Shown in pieces: positions 54,012-64,000 of a stretch of 64,000 nt of DNA. Where the stretch lies: positions 2,961,001 through 3,025,000 of the forward strand of contig OY978098.1 of assembly GCA_963854735.1 (NCBI GenBank), read 5' to 3'. This stretch comes from Marvania coccoides. Its lineage: Eukaryota > Chlorophyta > Trebouxiophyceae > Chlorellales > Chlorellaceae. A program made the translations under genes and the position numbers. Each line of letters starts with the position of its first letter. Positions within the stretch are counted from its first letter, which is position 1. The notes under the pieces are model-generated. The model did not search any database. It saw nothing but the letters and a program-made list of their open reading frames with translations, and was not told the DNA's origin.

Positions 54012-56724
54012 GCAGCGGTGCCAGACTGAGGGCCCAGGAATTTCAGGAACCGCGTTTTGCGAGGAGCGCAAAAAGGTTCTTGTTGTGGGCGGTGGATGGT
54101 GGTATGTCTGGAGCGTACTTTGCGTGCCTGTTTTTATGGTTGCTGAGTGGCAGTGACTCCAGGCGACTGCCGCGTGCCCGCCCTGGCGTCTGTGAATTTA
54201 AGGAAGGCATGCCTGCGGCGGGATTTGTGGTTGGTGATGTATTTTTCTGGATTGTGTCGAGAACGCTATTGGGCAGGCGATTTTGGGGTCGATACTGCAT
54301 CTGTGTGAGTTGGAAGGGGCAGCGGTGCCGGGCTGAGGGCCCAGGAATTTCAGGAACCGCGTTTTGCGAGGAGCGCAAAAAGGTTCTTGTTGTGGGCGGT
54401 GGATGGTGGTATGTCTGGAGCGTACTTTGCGTGCCTGTTTTTATGGTCGCTGTGTTGCAGTGACTCCAGGCGACTGCCGCGTGCCCGCCCTGGCGTCTGT
54501 GAATTTAAGGAAGGCATGCCTGCGGCGGGATTTGTGGTTGGTGATGTATTTTTCTGGATTGTGTCGAGAACGCTATTGGGCAGGCGATTTTGGGGTCGAT
54601 ATTGCATCTGTGTGAGTTGGAAGGGGCAGCGGTGCCGGGCTGAGGGCCCAGGAATTTCAGGAACCGCGTTTTGCGAGGAGCGCAAAAAGGTTCTTGTTGT
54701 GGGCGGTGGATGGTGGTATGTCTGGAGCGTACTTTGCGTGCCTGTTTTTATGGTTGCTGAGTGGCAGTGACTCCAGGCGACTGCCGCGTGCCCGCCCTGG
54801 CGTCTGTGAATTTAAGGAAGGCATGCCTGCGGCGGGATTTGTGGTTGGTGATGTATTTTTCTGGATTGTGTCGAGAACGCTATTGGGCAGGCGATTTTGG
54901 GGTCGATATTGCATCTGTGTGAGTTGGAAGGGGCAGCGGTGCCGGGCTGAGGGCCCAGGAATTTCAGGAACCTCGTTTTGAGTGCAGCGCAAAAAGGTTC
55001 TTGTTGTGGGCGGTGGATGGTGGCATGTCTGGAGCGTACTTTGCGTGCCTGTTTTTATGGTTGCTGAGTGGCAGTGACTCCAGGCGACTGCCGCGTGCCC
55101 GCCCTGGCGTCTGTGAATTTAAGGAAGGCATGCCTGCGGCGGGATTTGTGGTTGGTGATGTATTTTTCTGGATTGTGTCGAGAACGCTATTGGGCAGGCG
55201 ATTTTGGGGTCGATATTGCATCTGTGTGAGTTGGAAGGGGCAGCGGTGCCGGGCTGAGGGCCCAGGAATTTCAGGAACCTCGTTTTGAGTGCAGCGCAAA
55301 AAGGTTCTTGTTGTGGGCGGTGGATGGTGGCATGTCTGGAGCGTACTTTGCGTGCCTGTTTTTATGGTTGCTGAGTGGCAGTGACTCCAGGCGACTGCCG
55401 CGTGCCCGCCCTGGCGTCTGTGAATTTAAGGAAGGCATGCCTGCGGCGGGATTTGTGGTTGGTGATGTATTTTTCTGGATTGTGTCGAGAACGCTATTGG
55501 GCAGGCGATTTTGGGGTCGATATTGCATCTGTGTGAGTTGGAAGGGGCAGCGGTGCCGGGCTGAGGGCCCAGGAATTTCAGGAACCTCGTTTTGAGTGCA
55601 GCGCAAAAAGGTTCTTGTTGTGGGCGGTGGATGGTGGTATGTCTGGAGCGTACTTTGCGTGCCTGTTTTTATGGTCGCTGTGTTGCAGTGACTCCAGGCG
55701 ACTGCCGCGTGCCCGCCCTGGCGTCTGTGAATTTAAGGAAGGCATGCCTGCGGCGGGATTTGTGGTTGGTGATGTATTTTTCTGGATTGTGTCGAGAACG
55801 CTATTGGGCAGGCGATTTTGGGGTCGATATTGCATCTGTGTGAGTTGGAAGGGGCAGCGGTGCCGGGCTGAGGGCCCAGGAATTTCAGGAACCGCGTTTT
55901 GAGTGCAGCGCAAAAAGGTTCTTGTTGTGGGCGGTGGATGGTGGCATGTCTGGAGCGTACTTTGCGTGCCTGTTTTTATGGTCGCTGTGTTGCAGTGACT
56001 CCAGGCGACTGCCGCGTGCCCGCCCTGGCGTCTGTGAATTTAAGGAAGGCATGCCTGCGGCGGGATTTGTGGTTGGTGATGTATTTTTCTGGATTGTGTC
56101 GAGAACGCTATTGGGCAGGCGATTTTGGGGTCGATATTGCATCTGTGTGAGTTGGAAGGGGCAGCGGTGCCGGGCTGAGGGCCCAGGAATTTCAGGAACC
56201 GCGTTTTGCGAGGAGCGCAAAAAGGTTCTTGTTGTGGGCGGTGGATGGTGGTATGTCTGGAGCGTACTTTGCGTGCCTGTTTTCAGGGTTACTGAGTGGC
56301 AGTGACTCCAGGCGACTGCCGTGTGCCCGCCCTGGCGTCTGTGAATTTAAGGAAGGCATGCCTGCGGCGGGATTTGTGGTTGGTGATGTATTTTTCTGGA
56401 TTGTGTCGAGAACGCTATTGGGCAGGCGATTTTGGGGTCGATATTGCATCTGTGTGAGTTGGAAGGGGCAGCGGTGCCGGGCTGAGGGCCCAGGAATTTC
56501 AGGAACCGCGTTTTGAGTGCAGCGCAAAAAGGTTGTTGTTGTGGGCGGTGGATGGTGGCATGTCTGGAGCGTACTTTGCGTGCCTGTTTTTATGGTTGCT
56601 GAGTGGCAGTGACTCCAGGCGACTGCCGCGTGCCCGCCCTGGCGTCTGTGAATTTAAGGAAGGCATGCCTGCGGCGGGATTTGTGGTTGGTGATGTATTT
56701 TTCTGGATTGTGTCGAGAACGCTA
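54012..56724. repeat. Tandem array of a 307-base unit, about 8.8 copies
   Basis: The word GCAGCGGTGCC recurs every 307 bases (54012, 54319, 54626 and so on); the last copy breaks off in the middle at 56724. Copies are nearly identical, with a few two-state variant sites: GCGAGGAGCGC or GAGTGCAGCGC, TTGCTGAGTGG or TCGCTGTGTTG, and TATGTCTGG or CATGTCTGG. Because 307 is not a multiple of three, no frame runs through the array; the minus-strand 111-codon frames that recur are probably incidental. No sequence likeness to the 306-base array was seen. Confidence 0.97.
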
Positions 56725-57068
56725 GGGGCGTTTTACCTACCCACCGGGAATCGTTTAGGGTCATTTAAGGTTTACATTTTTTGCGCCCCAGACACTAATA
56801 AACATGTATTTGGAACCGTCAACACAAGACGCATCCAATGGTATCCTCACCAGGAACAACAGAGAAGTTCACCAGGGTCAAATCCTGAATGAAAGGCAGT
56901 ATTTCTAGTTTCCAAACGATAAATTCATTGTTAAGAAGAATGAATCTATGTTAATATGATATTCATAATCTACATACGAAAATACAGCATGTGAGAGCCT
57001 CAGTTGGGTGTAAAAAAAATGTGGTAGGGAGTTGGAAGAAAGAAAATATCACTTTCTTCTACGCACAT
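56725..57068. other. Unique junction between the two tandem arrays
   Basis: About 344 bases of mostly AT-rich unique sequence. The first 170 bases are moderately GC-rich; the segment around 56850-56890 has a short T-arm-like stem-loop but no tRNA. No gene is supported. Confidence 0.6.
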
Positions 57069-60000
57069 TCCGCCCCAGTTGCATTATTTTTTGAGGCCGG
57101 CGCCCTCCGGGTGGGGTGCGCCAGTCCGCTGGTCGAATTTCCGCCGGCAAAAGCGTGGTTGCCTGGCGCGCAGAGGAGTACACACATTGCATTTTGTGCG
57201 TGCCCCCAAATGTGTGTACTGAGGTGGCGGCCTGGGTATGGGGAACCACCCCCACGCGAAGGCACCATTGGCATGCCGAGGACGAGGCCGAGGGCGCGGC
57301 GGGCGCAGGCTGGAGCGAAAAGAAAGTGGTGGGTGGGTGGAAGAAAGGATGTCTTCCTTTCCACCCCCCCAGCTCCGCACCCAGTTGCATTATTTTTTGA
57401 GGCCGGCGCCCTCCGGGTGGGCTGCGCCAGTCCGCTGGTCGAATTTCCGCCGGCAAAAGCGTGGTTGCCTGGCGCGCAGAGGAGTACACACATTGCATTT
57501 TGTGCGTGCCCCCACATGTGTGTACTGAGGTGGCGGCCTGGGTATGGGGAACCACCCCCACGCGAAGGCACCATTGGCATGCCGAGGACGAGGCCGAGGG
57601 CGCGGCGGGCGCAGGCTGGAGCGAAAAGAAAGTGGTGGGTGGGTGGAAGAAAGGATGTCTTCCTTTCCACCCCCCCAGCTCCGCACCCAGTTGCATTATT
57701 TTTTGAGGCCGGCGCCCTCCGGGTGGGCTGCGCCAGTCCGCTGGTCGAATTTCCGCCGGCAAAAGCGTGGTTGCCTGGCGCGCAGAGGAGTACACACATT
57801 GCATTTTGTGCGTGCCCCCAAATGTGTGTACTGAGGTGGCGGCCTGGGTATGGGGAACCACCCCCACGCGAAGGCACCATTGGCATGCCGAGGACGAGGC
57901 CGAGGGCGCGGCGGGCGCAGGCTGGAGCGAAAAGAAAGTGGTGGGTGGGTGGAAGAAAGGATGTCTTCCTTTCCACCCCCCCAGCTCCGCACCCAGTTGC
58001 ATTATTTTTTGAGGCCGGCGCCCTCCGGGTGGGCTGCGCCAGTCCGCTGGTCGAATTTCCGCCGGCAAAAGCGTGGTTGCCTGGCGCGCAGAGGAGTACA
58101 CACATTGCATTTTGTGCGTGCCCCCAAATGTGTGTACTGAGGTGGCGGCCTGGGTATGGGGAACCACCCCCACGCGAAGGCACCATTGGCATGCCGAGGA
58201 CGAGGCCGAGGGCGCGGCGGGCGCAGGCTGGAGCGAAAAGAAAGTGGTGGGTGGGTGGAAGAAAGGATGTCTTCCTTTCCACCCCCCCAGCTCCGCACCC
58301 AGTTGCATTATTTTTTGAGGCCGGCGCCCTCCGGGTGGGCTGCGCCAGTCCGCTGGTCGAATTTCCGCCGGCAAAAGCGTGGTTGCCTGGCGCGCAGAGG
58401 AGTACACACATTGCATTTTGTGCGTGCCCCCAAATGTGTGTACTGAGGTGGCGGCCTGGGTATGGGGAACCACCCCCACGCGAAGGCACCATTGGCATGC
58501 CGAGGACGAGGCCGAGGGCGCGGCGGGCGCAGGCTGGAGCGAAAAGAAAGTGGTGGGTGGGTGGAAGAAAGGATGTCTTCCTTTCCACCCCCCCAGCTCC
58601 GCACCCAGTTGCATTATTTTTTGAGGCCGGCGCCCTCCGGGTGGGCTGCGCCAGTCCGCTGGTCGAATTTCCGCCGGCAAAAGCGTGGTTGCCTGGCGCG
58701 CAGAGGAGTACACACATTGCATTTTGTGCGTGCCCCCAAATGTGTGTACTGAGGTGGCGGCCTGGGTATGGGGAACCACCCCCACGCGAAGGCACCATTG
58801 GCATGCCGAGGACGAGGCCGAGGGCGCGGCGGGCGCAGGCTGGAGCGAAAAGAAAGTGGTGGGTGGGTGGAAGAAAGGATGTCTTCCTTTCCACCCCCCC
58901 AGCTCCGCACCCAGTTGCATTATTTTTTGAGGCCGGCGCCCTCCGGGTGGGCTGCGCCAGTCCGCTGGTCGAATTTCCGCCGGCAAAAGCGTGGTTGCCT
59001 GGCGCGCAGAGGAGTACACACATTGCATTTTGTGCGTGCCCCCAAATGTGTGTACTGAGGTGGCGGCCTGGGTATGGGGAACCACCCCCACGCGAAGGCA
59101 CCATTGGCATGCCGAGGACGAGGCCGAGGGCGCGGCGGGCGCAGGCTGGAGCGAAAAGAAAGTGGTGGGTGGGTGGAAGAAAGGATGTCTTCCTTTCCAC
59201 CCCCCCAGCTCCGCACCCAGTTGCATTATTTTTTGAGGCCGGCGCCCTCCGGGTGGGCTGCGCCAGTCCGCTGGTCGAATTTCCGCCGGCAAAAGCGTGG
59301 TTGCCTGGCGCGCAGAGGAGTACACACATTGCATTTTGTGCGTGCCCCCAAATGTGTGTACTGAGGTGGCGGCCTGGGTATGGGGAACCACCCCCACGCG
59401 AAGGCACCATTGGCATGCCGAGGACGAGGCCGAGGGCGCGGCGGGCGCAGGCTGGAGCGAAAAGAAAGTGGTGGGTGGGTGGAAGAAAGGATGTCTTCCT
59501 TTCCACCCCCCCAGCTCCGCACCCAGTTGCATTATTTTTTGAGGCCGGCGCCCTCCGGGTGGGCTGCGCCAGTCCGCTGGTCGAATTTCCGCCGGCAAAA
59601 GCGTGGTTGCCTGGCGCGCAGAGGAGTACACACATTGCATTTTGTGCGTGCCCCCAAATGTGTGTACTGAGGTGGCGGCCTGGGTATGGGGAACCACCCC
59701 CACGCGAAGGCACCATTGGCATGCCGAGGACGAGGCCGAGGGCGCGGCGGGCGCAGGCTGGAGCGAAAAGAAAGTGGTGGGTGGGTGGAAGAAAGGATGT
59801 CTTCCTTTCCACCCCCCCAGCTCCGCACCCAGTTGCATTATTTTTTGAGGCCGGCGCCCTCCGGGTGGGCTGCGCCAGTCCGCTGGTCGAATTTCCGCCG
59901 GCAAAAGCGTGGTTGCCTGGCGCGCAGAGGAGTACACACATTGCATTTTGTGCGTGCCCCCAAATGTGTGTACTGAGGTGGCGGCCTGGGTATGGGGAAC

Positions 60001-63000
60001 CACCCCCACGCGAAGGCACCATTGGCATGCCGAGGACGAGGCCGAGGGCGCGGCGGGCGCAGGCTGGAGCGAAAAGAAAGTGGTGGGTGGGTGGAAGAAA
60101 GGATGTCTTCCTTTCCACCCCCCCAGCTCCGCACCCAGTTGCATTATTTTTTGAGGCCGGCGCCCTCCGGGTGGGCTGCGCCAGTCCGCTGGTCGAATTT
60201 CCGCCGGCAAAAGCGTGGTTGCCTGGCGCGCAGAGGAGTACACACATTGCATTTTGTGCGTGCCCCCAAATGTGTGTACTGAGGTGGCGGCCTGGGTATG
60301 GGGAACCACCCCCACGCGAAGGCACCATTGGCATGCCGAGGACGAGGCCGAGGGCGCGGCGGGCGCAGGCTGGAGCGAAAAGAAAGTGGTGGGTGGGTGG
60401 AAGAAAGGATGTCTTCCTTTCCACCCCCCCAGCTCCGCACCCAGTTGCATTATTTTTTGAGGCCGGCGCCCTCCGGGTGGGCTGCGCCAGTCCGCTGGTC
60501 GAATTTCCGCCGGCAAAAGCGTGGTTGCCTGGCGCGCAGAGGAGTACACACATTGCATTTTGTGCGTGCCCCCAAATGTGTGTACTGAGGTGGCGGCCTG
60601 GGTATGGGGAACCACCCCCACGCGAAGGCACCATTGGCATGCCGAGGACGAGGCCGAGGGCGCGGCGGGCGCAGGCTGGAGCGAAAAGAAAGTGGTGGGT
60701 GGGTGGAAGAAAGGATGTCTTCCTTTCCACCCCCCCAGCTCCGCACCCAGTTGCATTATTTTTTGAGGCCGGCGCCCTCCGGGTGGGCTGCGCCAGTCCG
60801 CTGGTCGAATTTCCGCCGGCAAAAGCGTGGTTGCCTGGCGCGCAGAGGAGTACACACATTGCATTTTGTGCGTGCCCCCAAATGTGTGTACTGAGGTGGC
60901 GGCCTGGGTATGGGGAACCACCCCCACGCGAAGGCACCATTGGCATGCCGAGGACGAGGCCGAGGGCGCGGCGGGCGCAGGCTGGAGCGAAAAGAAAGTG
61001 GTGGGTGGGTGGAAGAAAGGATGTCTTCCTTTCCACCCCCCCAGCTCCGCACCCAGTTGCATTATTTTTTGAGGCCGGCGCCCTCCGGGTGGGCTGCGCC
61101 AGTCCGCTGGTCGAATTTCCGCCGGCAAAAGCGTGGTTGCCTGGCGCGCAGAGGAGTACACACATTGCATTTTGTGCGTGCCCCCAAATGTGTGTACTGA
61201 GGTGGCGGCCTGGGTATGGGGAACCACCCCCACGCGAAGGCACCATTGGCATGCCGAGGACGAGGCCGAGGGCGCGGCGGGCGCAGGCTGGAGCGAAAAG
61301 AAAGTGGTGGGTGGGTGGAAGAAAGGATGTCTTCCTTTCCACCCCCCCAGCTCCGCACCCAGTTGCATTATTTTTTGAGGCCGGCGCCCTCCGGGTGGGC
61401 TGCGCCAGTCCGCTGGTCGAATTTCCGCCGGCAAAAGCGTGGTTGCCTGGCGCGCAGAGGAGTACACACATTGCATTTTGTGCGTGCCCCCAAATGTGTG
61501 TACTGAGGTGGCGGCCTGGGTATGGGGAACCACCCCCACGCGAAGGCACCATTGGCATGCCGAGGACGAGGCCGAGGGCGCGGCGGGCGCAGGCTGGAGC
61601 GAAAAGAAAGTGGTGGGTGGGTGGAAGAAAGGATGTCTTCCTTTCCACCCCCCCAGCTCCGCACCCAGTTGCATTATTTTTTGAGGCCGGCGCCCTCCGG
61701 GTGGGCTGCGCCAGTCCGCTGGTCGAATTTCCGCCGGCAAAAGCGTGGTTGCCTGGCGCGCAGAGGAGTACACACATTGCATTTTGTGCGTGCCCCCAAA
61801 TGTGTGTACTGAGGTGGCGGCCTGGGTATGGGGAACCACCCCCACGCGAAGGCACCATTGGCATGCCGAGGACGAGGCCGAGGGCGCGGCGGGCGCAGGC
61901 TGGAGCGAAAAGAAAGTGGTGGGTGGGTGGAAGAAAGGATGTCTTCCTTTCCACCCCCCCAGCTCCGCACCCAGTTGCATTATTTTTTGAGGCCGGCGCC
62001 CTCCGGGTGGGCTGCGCCAGTCCGCTGGTCGAATTTCCGCCGGCAAAAGCGTGGTTGCCTGGCGCGCAGAGGAGTACACACATTGCATTTTGTGCGTGCC
62101 CCCAAATGTGTGTACTGAGGTGGCGGCCTGGGTATGGGGAACCACCCCCACGCGAAGGCACCATTGGCATGCCGAGGACGAGGCCGAGGGCGCGGCGGGC
62201 GCAGGCTGGAGCGAAAAGAAAGTGGTGGGTGGGTGGAAGAAAGGATGTCTTCCTTTCCACCCCCCCAGCTCCGCACCCAGTTGCATTATTTTTTGAGGCC
62301 GGCGCCCTCCGGGTGGGCTGCGCCAGTCCGCTGGTCGAATTTCCGCCGGCAAAAGCGTGGTTGCCTGGCGCGCAGAGGAGTACACACATTGCATTTTGTG
62401 CGTGCCCCCAAATGTGTGTACTGAGGTGGCGGCCTGGGTATGGGGAACCACCCCCACGCGAAGGCACCATTGGCATGCCGAGGACGAGGCCGAGGGCGCG
62501 GCGGGCGCAGGCTGGAGCGAAAAGAAAGTGGTGGGTGGGTGGAAGAAAGGATGTCTTCCTTTCCACCCCCCCAGCTCCGCACCCAGTTGCATTATTTTTT
62601 GAGGCCGGCGCCCTCCGGGTGGGCTGCGCCAGTCCGCTGGTCGAATTTCCGCCGGCAAAAGCGTGGTTGCCTGGCGCGCAGAGGAGTACACACATTGCAT
62701 TTTGTGCGTGCCCCCAAATGTGTGTACTGAGGTGGCGGCCTGGGTATGGGGAACCACCCCCACGCGAAGGCACCATTGGCATGCCGAGGACGAGGCCGAG
62801 GGCGCGGCGGGCGCAGGCTGGAGCGAAAAGAAAGTGGTGGGTGGGTGGAAGAAAGGATGTCTTCCTTTCCACCCCCCCAGCTCCGCACCCAGTTGCATTA
62901 TTTTTTGAGGCCGGCGCCCTCCGGGTGGGCTGCGCCAGTCCGCTGGTCGAATTTCCGCCGGCAAAAGCGTGGTTGCCTGGCGCGCAGAGGAGTACACACA

Positions 63001-64000
63001 TTGCATTTTGTGCGTGCCCCCAAATGTGTGTACTGAGGTGGCGGCCTGGGTATGGGGAACCACCCCCACGCGAAGGCACCATTGGCATGCCGAGGACGAG
63101 GCCGAGGGCGCGGCGGGCGCAGGCTGGAGCGAAAAGAAAGTGGTGGGTGGGTGGAAGAAAGGATGTCTTCCTTTCCACCCCCCCAGCTCCGCACCCAGTT
63201 GCATTATTTTTTGAGGCCGGCGCCCTCCGGGTGGGCTGCGCCAGTCCGCTGGTCGAATTTCCGCCGGCAAAAGCGTGGTTGCCTGGCGCGCAGAGGAGTA
63301 CACACATTGCATTTTGTGCGTGCCCCCAAATGTGTGTACTGAGGTGGCGGCCTGGGTATGGGGAACCACCCCCACGCGAAGGCACCATTGGCATGCCGAG
63401 GACGAGGCCGAGGGCGCGGCGGGCGCAGGCTGGAGCGAAAAGAAAGTGGTGGGTGGGTGGAAGAAAGGATGTCTTCCTTTCCACCCCCCCAGCTCCGCAC
63501 CCAGTTGCATTATTTTTTGAGGCCGGCGCCCTCCGGGTGGGCTGCGCCAGTCCGCTGGTCGAATTTCCGCCGGCAAAAGCGTGGTTGCCTGGCGCGCAGA
63601 GGAGTACACACATTGCATTTTGTGCGTGCCCCCAAATGTGTGTACTGAGGTGGCGGCCTGGGTATGGGGAACCACCCCCACGCGAAGGCACCATTGGCAT
63701 GCCGAGGACGAGGCCGAGGGCGCGGCGGGCGCAGGCTGGAGCGAAAAGAAAGTGGTGGGTGGGTGGAAGAAAGGATGTCTTCCTTTCCACCCCCCCAGCT
63801 CCGCACCCAGTTGCATTATTTTTTGAGGCCGGCGCCCTCCGGGTGGGCTGCGCCAGTCCGCTGGTCGAATTTCCGCCGGCAAAAGCGTGGTTGCCTGGCG
63901 CGCAGAGGAGTACACACATTGCATTTTGTGCGTGCCCCCAAATGTGTGTACTGAGGTGGCGGCCTGGGTATGGGGAACCACCCCCACGCGAAGGCACCAT
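57069..64000. repeat. Satellite array of a 306-base unit, at least 22.6 copies, runs off the right edge
   Basis: The word CCCAGTTGCATTATTTTTTG recurs every 306 bases from about 57073 to the window end. Copies look identical except near the left edge: copy 1 has GTGGGGTG where the others have GTGGGCTG, and copy 2 has CCACATG in place of CCAAATG. The unit is GC-rich with pyrimidine- and purine-rich stretches. Because 306 is a multiple of three and the unit lacks stops in two minus-strand frames, both give open frames of about 2,300 codons across the array; I treat these as a consequence of the period, not as genes. Confidence 0.98.
57178..57219. repeat. Hairpin inside each 306-base unit (first copy shown)
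   Basis: GTACACACATT at 57178-57188 is the exact reverse complement of AATGTGTGTAC at 57209-57219, separated by a 20-base loop. It recurs in the other units, and copy 2 has a change next to the stem end (CACATG). Confidence 0.85.

Noticed and set aside
54043..56527. Repeated 111-codon minus-strand and 83-127-codon plus-strand frames
   Set aside because: They recur with the 307-base satellite unit and have no start context, splice pattern or domain.
56830..56890. tRNA-like T-arm (GGTCAAATCC with a four-pair stem)
   Set aside because: No A box, anticodon arm or acceptor stem could be paired around it.
57049..63987. Minus-strand open frame of 2,312 codons (and a second of 2,313 codons in another frame)
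   Set aside because: It is one 102-codon stretch repeated because the satellite period is a multiple of three. Two frames on one strand are open at once, and nothing resembles a protein domain.
57069..64000. CRISPR array
   Set aside because: The whole 306-base unit is repeated; there are no short repeats with distinct spacers, and the genome is eukaryotic.

Overview
The window is nuclear DNA of a green alga (Chlorophyta) or close relative. Exons are GC-rich while introns and spacers are AT-rich. Most introns are short (about 80-290 bases) GT-AG introns, and a few are GC-AG. TGTAA, a usual chlorophyte polyadenylation signal, lies in the spacers after several stop codons. Gene content is plant-like: a plastid-type ribosomal protein L29 and m-type thioredoxin with transit peptides, an inactive FtsH (FtsHi), a fatty acid elongase of the KCS family, a MAP3K-epsilon kinase and a NERD1 homologue. 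I cannot name the genus. No tRNA, rRNA, transposase or CRISPR was found.

Layout. 1-12,100: the 5' half of an importin-5 gene (minus strand, running off the left edge), then three GH9 endoglucanase genes, the first two divergent from each other. A 248-base perfect direct repeat lies between GH9 genes two and three. 12,100-34,500: compact housekeeping genes alternating in orientation with shared divergent promoters and short convergent 3' gaps: CDC45, MAP3K-epsilon, FtsHi, RPL29, phosphoribosylanthranilate isomerase, BRX1, RED/SMU2, KCS, mitochondrial PDH E1-alpha, thioredoxin m, NERD1-like. 34,500-53,500: an accessory zone with looser spacing and genes I cannot name. These are a secreted Cys-rich/propeller-like protein (8 exons, one of 10 bases), a Cys-pair (zinc-like) protein, a 669-residue single-exon protein, two small candidates, a 356-residue protein with a helical tail, and an 18-exon gene for a 1,699-residue helical-repeat protein in which almost every exon is one repeat of about 49 residues. 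54,012-64,000: two unrelated tandem arrays, about 8.8 copies of a 307-base unit and then at least 22.6 copies of a 306-base unit running off the right edge.

Gene models were spliced by hand: every exon chain listed keeps a single reading frame, and phases were checked by arithmetic. Functions come from recognised family motifs; no search was run. The strongest unexplained signals are the exon-per-repeat helical protein, the two satellites of nearly equal period, and three GC-AG introns, two of which are in frame and free of stops.
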